Part shown: piece after piece, positions 13,875-22,233 of the stretch | Numbering within the stretch: the first letter of the stretch is position 1 | How the letters are laid out: each line of letters starts with the position of its first letter | Assembly (NCBI GenBank): GCA_045600945.1 | Contig: JAZRYX010000045.1 | Span: forward strand, 1-25,239 | Direction: 5' to 3' | Length of the DNA stretch: 25,239 nt | Origin: Darwinimomas sp045600945 | Lineage (GTDB): Bacteria > Bacillota > Clostridia > Lachnospirales > Lachnospiraceae | The notes under the pieces: model-generated | The model's database searches: none | Told to the model about the DNA's origin: nothing | The model's input: only the letters and a program-made list of their open reading frames with translations | Position numbers and translations under genes: made by a program

Positions 13875-15001
13875 AGAAACCTCCTCGACCTTTCCGCATT
13901 GGGATGCAGCCCTACACTTAACACTACGCCCATACCGAGATACATACTCAACAAGGAGCTAACCCCCGAACTGATAAAAGGAAGCGGTAATCCCGTGTTC
14001 GGGAAAACGCCTGTAGCAACAGCTATATTTGTAAAACTCTGCATTGCGATAAGCATTCCGATTCCGGTACAGATTACTTTTCCCTCTACATCAGCGGCCT
14101 TGCGTGCCATACGTAAACATAAAATGACAACAAGGACAAATAAGAGAATCACTACAACACTTCCGACAAATCCCATTTCCTCACCGATAATTGCAAATAT
14201 GAAATCCGTCTGTTCTTCTGCAAGATAATTTCCGTTCTTGACAGACTCAAGTCCCGTGTTATTCAATCCCTTACCCCAGAGCTTTCCGGATGCAATCGCC
14301 ATAATTGAGTTGTTCTGCTGCATATTCTCATCTGTATATCCGGTCTTATTGAAGAATGCCAGTATTCTACCGATTCGATAATCTCCGAGGAAGTCCAGCA
14401 TGCCGTTCTTAACAAGAAGTAGAAATCCGGCCCCCAATGGAACCACTATGGCCAGCACTACAAGAATGAATTTATATGACAGTCCCGCAACAAAGAACAT
14501 TGCAGCTATTTGAACCAGTAAAATAATCGTTGTTGATGTATCCGGCTCAAGAAGTATCAGTATAAGCGGTATAAGCGCAAGACCTATACCTGTCATTATA
14601 ACTGAGGAAGTATCCATCCTGTCTTCGTTTCTGCCGAAAAAGTCAGCAAAACAAATGACAAGACCTACCTTGACAAACTCAGAAGGCTGTAACTGGCCAA
14701 GTACCGGAAGCACTATCCACCTTCTGGCTCCGCCTCGAATAAGTCCGACAACCAGCACCAGTACCAGAAATACACAACATCCAATATAAATTATGATGCT
14801 GAACTTCAGAAAAGTATGATAATCGATAAAAGATATGCCGACCATCATCGCCAGACCTATCAGTGCACCGTAGATCTGCTTATTGACCAGACTCTCATCT
14901 CCGCCTGTGGCACTGTTAATTGCAAGCACCCCTATTGCACTGAGCGCGATAATGCAAATCATCAATATGAAGTTGTAGTTTTTTAAAGATACTTTAGTCA
15001 A
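13871..15001 (-). CDS. rodA: Rod-shape SEDS glycosyltransferase RodA (FtsW/RodA/SpoVE)
   Basis: Polymerises lipid II into glycan strands with its partner class B PBP. The 376-residue protein has about ten membrane segments and the SEDS signatures: GGARRWI followed by QPSEFVKVGLVI, the TDFIFAIIGEEMGFVGS loop carrying conserved acids near the catalytic site, and NTGLPLPFISSGVSSLL near the end. The start is TTG at 15001 with GGAG 7 bases ahead; the next ATG would remove the first membrane segment. It follows the PBP2 gene by 75 bases, which contain a promoter candidate, and is coupled to the mgsA-like gene. Neighbouring PBP2 and mreCD favour RodA over FtsW/SpoVE. Confidence 0.93.
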   Translation of the reverse strand: MTKVSLKNYNFILMICIIALSAIGVLAINSATGGDESLVNKQIYGALIGLAMMVGISFIDYHTFLKFSIIIYIGCCVFLVLVLVVGLIRGGARRWIVLPVLGQLQPSEFVKVGLVICFADFFGRNEDRMDTSSVIMTGIGLALIPLILILLEPDTSTTIILLVQIAAMFFVAGLSYKFILVVLAIVVPLGAGFLLLVKNGMLDFLGDYRIGRILAFFNKTGYTDENMQQNNSIMAIASGKLWGKGLNNTGLESVKNGNYLAEEQTDFIFAIIGEEMGFVGSVVVILLFVLVVILCLRMARKAADVEGKVICTGIGMLIAMQSFTNIAVATGVFPNTGLPLPFISSGVSSLLSMYLGMGVVLSVGLHPNAERSRRFL

Positions 15002-15033
15002 AATACTACTCCATTTTACAATATTTCGGGACT

Positions 15034-15062
15034 TTATACAACAAAGTCAACAAAAAGTCGAT
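15034..15062 (-). promoter_or_regulatory. Candidate internal promoter before rodA
   Basis: On the minus strand TCGACT (15062-15057), 17 bases, TATAAA (15039-15034): 4 of 6 and 5 of 6 to consensus. It lies in the PBP2-rodA gap, one of the few gaps in this otherwise overlapping gene string. Confidence 0.4.
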
Positions 15063-15076
15063 TTATGTAAACCTTT

Positions 15077-17956
15077 TTAATCACCACCGATTGTTACATC
15101 ATATGTACTTAAAGCGCCTCCGCTTACAGCATCTTCAAGTGAAACATTACCGAAATAGAAGCTATATACATTTCTTGCTACAGCAGCGGCATTGGATGAT
15201 GAATAACCGTATGGGATGTTAACCGTAACCGCAATTTCCGGAGACTCATAAGGTCCGAATGAAACGAAGAAAGCATGATTTCCTCTTGTCTTACTCTCCT
15301 GAGCCGTACCGGTCTTTCCGGCGATATCAAAGTTCAGATCAGAGAAAATGTTTCTTGCCGAACCTTCCGAAGTAACCTTATGCATACCTTCCCGAACCGA
15401 ATTCCATGTGGATTCGCTGAAAGAAAGCTTATTATAAACTGCAGGAGTATAGTCTCTGACCATATTTCCGTCACTATCTGTAAGCTTATCAACTATACTA
15501 AGTTCATATACCGTTCCCTTATTGGCAATAGCGGAAACATATCTTGAAAGCTGAACATTGGTATATGAGTGAGAACCCTGTCCCATTGCCGACTGCTCAG
15601 GTGACATTGTTGAAATGTTTGGCTCGGACTCGGTTATTTCAATTCCTGATTTATGATCAAGGCCAAAACATGCAGCATATTTATGAATGATACTCATACC
15701 TCGTTCCGTATCATATTCGCCGTTTTCGCTCAGGGCCATCCTGTGTCCCATTTCATTAAAGAAATAGTTGCATGAGTTCTCTATTGCTCCCACAACATCA
15801 AGGCTTCCGTGTTCACCGGGGTATACCCAGCATTTAATGTTTGGGGTTATCTCTGTATAGATACCGGTACAGGTTACCGTATTATTTAAATTAATAAGCC
15901 CTTCTTCCAAAGCAGCAACGGCCGTTATAGGCTTAAATGTTGAACCCGGTGCTTTCTTTGCCTGAGTGGCATTGTTATATAATGGAAGAGACTGATCCTC
16001 AAGCAGGCTGTTGTAATAATTGACATCCATACTTCCGGCAAGCTTATTATTGTCATATCCGGGGTATGAAACTATTGCCCGCACCTCTCCCGTATTGACA
16101 TCCGTGATTACACATCCTGCTGTACAAGGATCCAAAGCAAGTTGCGCCGGGGTAATCTCCATTTCATTTATTTTTCTGATAATAAAGTCATACGCATAAT
16201 CATCTCCGTTAACGGAAAGCATTCTATATTCGTTTTGATTTTCATCATCTGCAAGCACACCCTGAGTATATAAGGCCATGCATAACTCTCTGCCTTTTAC
16301 TATATTGTTTTTTATAAGATATTTATAGTTGAGCTTTGCAAATTCAGTATCATCCACAAGTGAGCTCTCGATATAATCGATAAGTGCCATAAAGATATCA
16401 TCGGCATCAATATATTTTGTATGAACATTCAGTACGGTACTGTCAAGCCAGTTTTCGGCAATACCTGTATATAAAAATTCTCTCATGCTGATCGTATCGT
16501 CTTTCCAGGCCTGATAATAGTCCGCATTCTGATCCATCGCACTTGTAACAATGACTTCCTGAGAACAAAGCTTATTGTATATATAAACCATGTACTGGTT
16601 AATATCTTCCGGCAGCTCATTAAGAGGCGTAGGTTCATCGCCCAAAAGCTCTTCACTGATTTGTTTCATAACCTGCTCATGATACTGTTCATACTTTGCA
16701 TATATGTCTTTCTCTACCTGATCCGCATCTTCGTCGGCAAAACGATTGATATCAAGAAGGTTATTATTGATAAGCTGATAATATGCATCCTTAACGGGGA
16801 TACGCAAACTTGTAGCATCTGTGGCTTCCTCATTAGGATTATCCTCGTTAACGATTTTCGAGGTCAGAATACCTGCAAGCTGTCTCTCAACAAGATGATA
16901 TATACCTATCTGAAGATCTTTGTCTATCGTCAGATATACATCCTGACCTGCAACAGGTTCTTCCTCGCTGAGAACCTTAAGGATACGACCTACATTATCA
17001 ACATAAATATGTTTCTCTCCTTTATGTCCGTGAAGTTCATTTTCAAAATACTGCTCTATTCCGATTCTTCCGACAGTATCGTTTAATGTGTAAGCATCAT
17101 CCGTAGCCTTTAAGGTCTCGAGCTGATCCTCCTGAACTTTACCTGTATAACCTATAATAGATGAGAAATATATCGGGTCATTGTATATACGCTTCGTGCT
17201 CTCTATGACATCGACACCTTTCAAATCTGCAGCCTCTTCCAGAACGGCGATTTTAGTCTTCTCACTAACAGAAGAAGCAATGGTCGTACTTTCATATCGT
17301 CTGTACGAAGTAAGCGACATGGTATATCTTATATTAACAACCTGAAGTTTTTCCAGAGGTGTAAGACTTACCGGATTTTCATCCGCATCGACCAGTTCAT
17401 TTATTTTAAATGCTTCAAACTCCCGCTCGACAAGATCCTCTGCAGAAATATTCGAAGGATATTTTCCTTCCTCATCATCCAGTTCGGAAATATTCTTTAA
17501 ACCATAAACATCCCGAAGGAAGCCTTTCTGAGTGTTCTTATTTGATGTGGTATATTCATATTTACCTCGTTCGTTGATACTGACTTTAAACTCTCCTCTT
17601 ACTGTTTCATTATATTTATTGAGTATCTTAACAAGCCTCAAGATCATAAGGTTTTTTTCATTTGCTGTTGTGTAATCTCCGTTATCCTGGATGATGACAT
17701 CATTGCACAATTCGTTATATGCCAGAAGATTTCCGTTCCTGTCAAATATTCTACCGCGGGTTGCCGGAGTTGTGGTTGTCTTCTCTGTCATCGTAATATA
17801 ATCTTTCTGATACTCATCACCGTGAATAATCTGCAGACTGTAAAGATGAGAAATAAGCACCGCAAACATGGCCACACAAATCAGCCCCAGTATTACGGTC
17901 CTTGCCTCAAGGATTTTGTTAAATATTTCTTTTATCAGATCCCAAAAATCACTCAC
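15077..17956 (-). CDS. mrdA: Class B penicillin-binding protein 2 with a large insertion
   Basis: Peptidoglycan transpeptidase of the elongasome, partner of RodA. The 959 residues contain an N-terminal membrane anchor (about 19-42), the dimerisation domain with TRGRIFDRNGNLLA (67-80) and IGIEQYFENELHG (298-310), the linker DVYLTIDKDLQ (339-349), then about 250 extra residues (roughly 362-610, acidic and probably helical), and the transpeptidase domain from GCVITDVNTGEVRA. Active motifs: STFK (672-675), SCN (728-730), KTG (881-883). Usual PBP2 length is about 600-720, and linker and GxVV strand are normally some 20 residues apart. Start GTG overlaps mreD by 8 bases. The insertion has no recognised domain. 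Confidence 0.92.
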   Translation of the reverse strand: MSDFWDLIKEIFNKILEARTVILGLICVAMFAVLISHLYSLQIIHGDEYQKDYITMTEKTTTTPATRGRIFDRNGNLLAYNELCNDVIIQDNGDYTTANEKNLMILRLVKILNKYNETVRGEFKVSINERGKYEYTTSNKNTQKGFLRDVYGLKNISELDDEEGKYPSNISAEDLVEREFEAFKINELVDADENPVSLTPLEKLQVVNIRYTMSLTSYRRYESTTIASSVSEKTKIAVLEEAADLKGVDVIESTKRIYNDPIYFSSIIGYTGKVQEDQLETLKATDDAYTLNDTVGRIGIEQYFENELHGHKGEKHIYVDNVGRILKVLSEEEPVAGQDVYLTIDKDLQIGIYHLVERQLAGILTSKIVNEDNPNEEATDATSLRIPVKDAYYQLINNNLLDINRFADEDADQVEKDIYAKYEQYHEQVMKQISEELLGDEPTPLNELPEDINQYMVYIYNKLCSQEVIVTSAMDQNADYYQAWKDDTISMREFLYTGIAENWLDSTVLNVHTKYIDADDIFMALIDYIESSLVDDTEFAKLNYKYLIKNNIVKGRELCMALYTQGVLADDENQNEYRMLSVNGDDYAYDFIIRKINEMEITPAQLALDPCTAGCVITDVNTGEVRAIVSYPGYDNNKLAGSMDVNYYNSLLEDQSLPLYNNATQAKKAPGSTFKPITAVAALEEGLINLNNTVTCTGIYTEITPNIKCWVYPGEHGSLDVVGAIENSCNYFFNEMGHRMALSENGEYDTERGMSIIHKYAACFGLDHKSGIEITESEPNISTMSPEQSAMGQGSHSYTNVQLSRYVSAIANKGTVYELSIVDKLTDSDGNMVRDYTPAVYNKLSFSESTWNSVREGMHKVTSEGSARNIFSDLNFDIAGKTGTAQESKTRGNHAFFVSFGPYESPEIAVTVNIPYGYSSSNAAAVARNVYSFYFGNVSLEDAVSGGALSTYDVTIGGD

Positions 17957-18473
17957 TGATCTTTATTCCTTTTTTTGATATGTCGATTTTTCTTAGTTTT
18001 TCATTTAACAAAAGAACCGGTCTGTACAGAATAATCGTGAAAACAACCGTCAGCACAAGTTCGGGAAGAATAATGGATTTAAGGTAATATCCGAAATCCG
18101 TATGTCCTCTTAATATATATCTGACAATAAACAGCAGCATGTTATAAATCATCTCGTTTATTGCGCACATTATAACCGGAAGGAAGAAATAGTCATCATC
18201 ATAGAATCTGCTGAAAAACCCGTTTATGAATCCTATCCATCCGAAGATAAGTGTGAAATATCCGAAAGGACCGCTGTAAAAGATATCCATAAGTAATCCT
18301 GCAAAAATCCCGTATAAAGACCCTTCAAGTTCACCATATACAAAGCCTATGGTAAAAATAACAATGAGAAGGAGATTTGGAGCAACCACCGAAATCGGCA
18401 GAAACGGAAATACGCTTGTCTCCAGGACAAACGCAGAAATGATTATTAAGATGTTGACTATGGCTCTTCTCAC
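17949..18473 (-). CDS. mreD: Rod shape-determining protein MreD
   Basis: Small integral membrane subunit of the elongation complex, linking MreC to PBP2 and RodA. The 174 residues show five to six hydrophobic segments, with FPFLPISVVAPNLLLI (about 22-37) and GFVYGELEGSLYGIFAGLLMD (43-63, the conserved G-x-x-x-G-x-x-x-G-L-x-x-D pattern), both typical of the family. The start is GTG, overlapping the mreC stop as GTGA, so translation is coupled. Order mreC-mreD-mrdA is standard. Confidence 0.9.
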   Translation of the reverse strand: MRRAIVNILIIISAFVLETSVFPFLPISVVAPNLLLIVIFTIGFVYGELEGSLYGIFAGLLMDIFYSGPFGYFTLIFGWIGFINGFFSRFYDDDYFFLPVIMCAINEMIYNMLLFIVRYILRGHTDFGYYLKSIILPELVLTVVFTIILYRPVLLLNEKLRKIDISKKGIKISE

Positions 18474-19297
18474 TGTTGTTTAAGCTTGGTTATTACAAGT
18501 ACTTCCTGAATATTATCAAACTGGGCAACCGGAATCAGATATCCGCTTTTTGTAAGATTATTAGCATCCGTTTTGATTTCCGCTGCATATCCGATAAGTA
18601 TGCCCGGAAGGTATTTTGAGCTGACATTTGATGTGACAATCTTATCTCCGTCTCCTAGATCGGAATCAACCATCGCATCCTGAAGCAATAATCTCCCTGA
18701 CTGATAAGTCTCCAGATTACCTGTGACTATACATTCGTCTCCTGTATTCATAGACATCGCACTTATTCTGCTCGAATCATCAATTATGCTTCGTACCTTT
18801 GAATAATTCGGTCCGACTTCACATATGATTCCTATAAGTCCTCCGTTTGCAATGACATTCATGTCGACAGCCAGTCCGTCGTCGGTACCTTTATCAATCT
18901 TGAATTCATTGAACCATCCGACAGAATCTTTCGCTATGACTCTTGCACCGACTTTTTCATACTTCCCGTATTCTTTATCAAGCTTATAAAGATCACGTAA
19001 TCTGTCGAGTTCGACATTGGCCTGCTCAAGTCTCGTATTCTCCATCATAAGCTCATCAATGGTTGACTTTAGTTCTGTATTTTCTGCTGCAATTTCATCC
19101 GACGCCCTCTTCTCCGTGAGCGCATCATTAACAGCCGTTCCGAGTTTGCTTACGACAGACTGGACCGGCGTAAGTATGGTTCCTAGTGCTCTCTTTACAG
19201 GAGAAAGAGCTGTACTGTTCATTGTCGTGATTATGATCAGAATCGCACACACAACAGACAGAACAAGCAATATGATGAAATTGTTATGCTTTTTCAT
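18470..19297 (-). CDS. mreC: Rod shape-determining protein MreC
   Basis: Scaffold of the elongasome on the outer face of the membrane that activates PBP2-RodA. The 275 residues have a short basic N-terminus, one membrane segment (about 7-25), a coiled coil (about 60-105, AENTELKSTIDELMMENTRL), and two beta domains, including WFNEFKIDKGTDDGL, GLIGIICEVGPNYSKV and TSNVSSKYLPGILIG, which match MreC consensus blocks. The ATG shares one base with the radC TAA stop. mreB, which in most relatives lies between radC and mreC, is absent from this place. Confidence 0.93.
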   Translation of the reverse strand: MKKHNNFIILLVLSVVCAILIIITTMNSTALSPVKRALGTILTPVQSVVSKLGTAVNDALTEKRASDEIAAENTELKSTIDELMMENTRLEQANVELDRLRDLYKLDKEYGKYEKVGARVIAKDSVGWFNEFKIDKGTDDGLAVDMNVIANGGLIGIICEVGPNYSKVRSIIDDSSRISAMSMNTGDECIVTGNLETYQSGRLLLQDAMVDSDLGDGDKIVTSNVSSKYLPGILIGYAAEIKTDANNLTKSGYLIPVAQFDNIQEVLVITKLKQQ

Positions 19298-20010
19298 TAA
19301 TCCAAAAGTCCTTTCTCTCTGAAGCTGAAATAATCATTACTTCCGATGATTATATGATCTATCAGTTTTATACCTATTGCTTTTGCACCTTCCTTAACTC
19401 TTTCGGTAGCATCGTTGTCGGCTTCGCTCGGAAGTGCCTCCGCATACGGATGATTATGTACCAACAGAAGTTTTGCGGCATGTCTTTTAAGTGCACCCTC
19501 CAATATATCTCTCACGCTCACCAAAGAAGTATCACAGGTTCCACGTGTCATGATCAAAGAATCTATCAATCTGTATCTGTTATCCAGATAAGCGACTTTG
19601 AGTTCTTCTTTTTCAAGATATCTCATCTCCTGTGCAAAATATCTGGCACAATCGGAAGGTGTCTTAAGAACAACCATCTTATTCCTGTCTGATATTGAGC
19701 TTTTCCAGATTCTCTGCACCAGTTCCCCGATGCAAAGTATCTGGATGGCTTTTACGGGCCCTATTCCCCTGATTTCCGTCAGTTCTTCGTATGTGTAATG
19801 AAGAATAGAGGAAATCCCTTCGTACGCTCTCTCACCGTACACGAGCCTCTCAGCCAGCATCATGACATCCATGTCCCTGGTTCCGGTTCTAAGAAGAACC
19901 GCCAGAAGTTCCGAGTCTGTCAGCGCATCCGCTCCGAATTGCCTGCATTTTTCGTAAGGTTTTTCGTCCTCACGTCGTTCACATATACGCAGTGTCTTGT
20001 TACTATTCAT
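19297..20010 (-). CDS. radC: RadC/UPF0758 family JAB-domain protein
   Basis: A metal-binding JAMM/MPN-fold protein of unsettled function, historically tied to DNA repair. From the ATG at 20010 (AGGA 8 bases ahead; a TTG 27 bases earlier is less likely) it has 237 residues: an N-terminal UPF0758 domain with DSELLAVLLRTG and a helix-hairpin-helix ELTEIRGIGPVKA (about 76-88), then the JAB domain with EELKVAYLDNRYRLI and the metal motif H185-x-H187-x7-S195-x2-D198. HNHPYAEALPS replaces the usual HNHPSGxPxPS, but the metal ligands are intact. Placed just before mreC, as in many Firmicutes. Confidence 0.93.
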   Translation of the reverse strand: MNSNKTLRICERREDEKPYEKCRQFGADALTDSELLAVLLRTGTRDMDVMMLAERLVYGERAYEGISSILHYTYEELTEIRGIGPVKAIQILCIGELVQRIWKSSISDRNKMVVLKTPSDCARYFAQEMRYLEKEELKVAYLDNRYRLIDSLIMTRGTCDTSLVSVRDILEGALKRHAAKLLLVHNHPYAEALPSEADNDATERVKEGAKAIGIKLIDHIIIGSNDYFSFREKGLLD

Positions 20011-20059
20011 ATTTGCCGTCCTTTCACGCCTCTCCAAACGCTCACGGACAACTGAATCT

Positions 20060-21349
20060 TTATTTAACTATTCCCGAATCATACAATTTTTGAACAGCAG
20101 TAAGAATACCCGTCTTTGCATGATACCAGGTAAGTCCTCCCTGGAAAAATGCTGTATAGGGTTCTCTCATAGGTCCGTCGCAGCTTAGTTCTATTGATGC
20201 GCCGGAAATGAAGTTGCCCGCAGCCATGATCACCTGTGAATCATATCCCGGCATATCACACGGTTCAGGTCTGACAAATGAATCAATCGGGGCTGCAGAC
20301 TGTATGCCTTCACAAAATGCCCTTAATCCTTCAGGTGAATGAAAATTAACCGCCTGAATAATATCAGCCCTTTCATCAAACGGACCGGGGCTTACTTCGA
20401 ACCCAAGCTTTTCAAGTATATATGCTGCAAAAATCGCACCTTTCTCAGCGCCTGCAACAACCTGCGGTGCAAGAAACAGTCCCTGGAACAGATCTTTATT
20501 AACCCCGAGATTCGCACCGATTTCTTTTCCGAGTCCCGGAGCCGTAAGTCGAAATGCTGATTTTTCAACCATCTCGGCATTACCGACAATATATCCACCA
20601 ATCGGTGCAAGTCCGCCGCCCGGATTTTTGATAAGCGAACCGACTATGATATCGGCACCGACTTCTAATGGCTCTTTTTCTTCTACGAACTCACCATAGC
20701 AGTTATCTACCATGATCTTTAATTCAGGTTTAATGCCTTTAATAAACCTTATGAGTTCTCCGATTTTATCAACAGAAAATGACGGTCTTTGAGCGTAACC
20801 TTTTGATCTTTGTATCTCTACAAGTTTAGTTCTGTCATTTATCGCTTCTTTGATCCTGTCATAATCAAAGCTAAAGTCATCTTTTAAATCAACCTGTTTG
20901 TACGTAACACCGAACTCTTTAAGACTTCCCGGAGCATCATTAAGCCCTATAATTGAATCAAGCGTATCATAAGGTTTCCCGCAAGGTGACAAAAGTTCAT
21001 CACCGGGACGGAGATTTGCAAAAAGTGCTGTGGATATAGCATGAGTTCCGCTGATAAGCTGCGCACGCACAAGAGCATCTTCTCCCTTAAATACCGCAGC
21101 ATATACACTTTCCAGTTTGTCTCTTCCACCGTCATCATAGCCATATCCGGTAGTCTTGACGAAGTCGGCCTCGCTGACACGATTTTTCCTGAAAGCACTT
21201 AAAACTTTAAGTTGTCCCCTTTCGGCACGTTCATCTATTTTATCGAATATCTCTTTTAAGTCTCTTTGTGCAAGAAATGAAAGTTCCGATACTTTATCAC
21301 TTATTCCGAAATCTTCATACGCTTTTTTAAGCATTCCATTAGTATCCAT
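20060..21349 (-). CDS. Methionine gamma-lyase family PLP enzyme (aluminium resistance protein)
   Basis: A fold-type I PLP enzyme of the family that includes B. subtilis YnbB; substrate unknown despite the family name. In 429 residues: KTTGYGYDDGGRDKLE (65-80), LISGTHAISTALF (98-110), PYDTLDSIIG, EIQRSKGYAQRPS (178-190), the PLP-contacting KIMVDNCYGEF (Asp215) and the Schiff-base motif GSLIKNPGGG (Lys241). The ATG at 21349 is preferred (AGGAAG 7 bases ahead), which puts it 49 bases inside miaA; an internal ATG at 21334 is possible. The miaA linkage is conserved in Firmicutes. Cytosolic. Confidence 0.9.
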   Translation of the reverse strand: MDTNGMLKKAYEDFGISDKVSELSFLAQRDLKEIFDKIDERAERGQLKVLSAFRKNRVSEADFVKTTGYGYDDGGRDKLESVYAAVFKGEDALVRAQLISGTHAISTALFANLRPGDELLSPCGKPYDTLDSIIGLNDAPGSLKEFGVTYKQVDLKDDFSFDYDRIKEAINDRTKLVEIQRSKGYAQRPSFSVDKIGELIRFIKGIKPELKIMVDNCYGEFVEEKEPLEVGADIIVGSLIKNPGGGLAPIGGYIVGNAEMVEKSAFRLTAPGLGKEIGANLGVNKDLFQGLFLAPQVVAGAEKGAIFAAYILEKLGFEVSPGPFDERADIIQAVNFHSPEGLRAFCEGIQSAAPIDSFVRPEPCDMPGYDSQVIMAAGNFISGASIELSCDGPMREPYTAFFQGGLTWYHAKTGILTAVQKLYDSGIVK

Positions 21350-22233
21350 TTATAATCTTCCTCACTGACGGGACTGTTGATCCATGTCACATCATTTTCA
21401 TGTCTTAACCATGTAAACTGTCTCTTTGCGTAATGTCTCGAGTTCAATTTGATTTCTTCAATCGCTTCCGCAATATCATTACATTCAAAAAGTTCTTTAT
21501 ACCCGATACCCTGCATCGAAACATTATCACGTCTGCAGCCGTATTCTTTAAGTACCCTTACCTCATTCTGAAGTCCATCCTCAATCATCTTATCAACTCT
21601 TTTATCGATAAGCGGATACAGTTCTTCGCGATCACGATTAAGAGCAAGGTAAATGAAATCGTAAGGCGATTCTGTTTTCAAAGCTTCTTTATTGTGATCT
21701 GAAATCTTATATCCGTAAATCTCATAAAACTCCAGCGCACGTATCACTCTTTTTGTGTCATTCATATGAATCGCATCTGCGGCTTCAGGATCGATATCCC
21801 GAAGTCTTTCATGCATGACTTCAGGTCCGTACTCATTAAAATCAGCCTCGATTTGCTGTCTTATAAATCCGTCCGATTCAATGATACCGAAATCCGTGTC
21901 ATAAAGAAGTGCATGTATATAAAACCCTGTTCCGCCGACAACAATCGGAATCTTATGCCGTGACAATATATCCAGAACACACCTTTTTGCAGCCTCTTTA
22001 TAATCGGCAACCGAATAGTCATTTACCGGATCACATACATCTATCATATGATGAGGTATACCTTCTGTTTCCGCTTCCGTTATCTTTGCCGTCCCGATAT
22101 TCATATATTTGTAAACCTGCATGGAATCGGCACTTACTATCTCTCCTCCGATATCTTTTGCAAGTCTTACTCCCAAAGCGGATTTACCCGATGCAGTGGG
22201 TCCGGAAATAATTATGAGCGGTTGTTTTGTCAT
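21301..22233 (-). CDS. miaA: tRNA dimethylallyltransferase
   Basis: Adds a dimethylallyl group to N6 of A37 in tRNAs reading codons that begin with U. The 310-residue protein starts with the P-loop GPTASGKS (11-18), then EIVSADSMQVYKYMNIGTAK, PHHMIDVCDP, VGGTGFYIHALL and NDTKRVIRALE, all family blocks; near the end SRHYAKRQFTWLRH is the conserved tRNA-contacting segment. The ATG at 22233 overlaps the mutL TGA as ATGA; longer in-frame starts would add a non-family tail of 25 residues. Coupled to mutL upstream and to the PLP gene downstream. Confidence 0.96.
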   Translation of the reverse strand: MTKQPLIIISGPTASGKSALGVRLAKDIGGEIVSADSMQVYKYMNIGTAKITEAETEGIPHHMIDVCDPVNDYSVADYKEAAKRCVLDILSRHKIPIVVGGTGFYIHALLYDTDFGIIESDGFIRQQIEADFNEYGPEVMHERLRDIDPEAADAIHMNDTKRVIRALEFYEIYGYKISDHNKEALKTESPYDFIYLALNRDREELYPLIDKRVDKMIEDGLQNEVRVLKEYGCRRDNVSMQGIGYKELFECNDIAEAIEEIKLNSRHYAKRQFTWLRHENDVTWINSPVSEEDYKWILMECLKKRMKISE

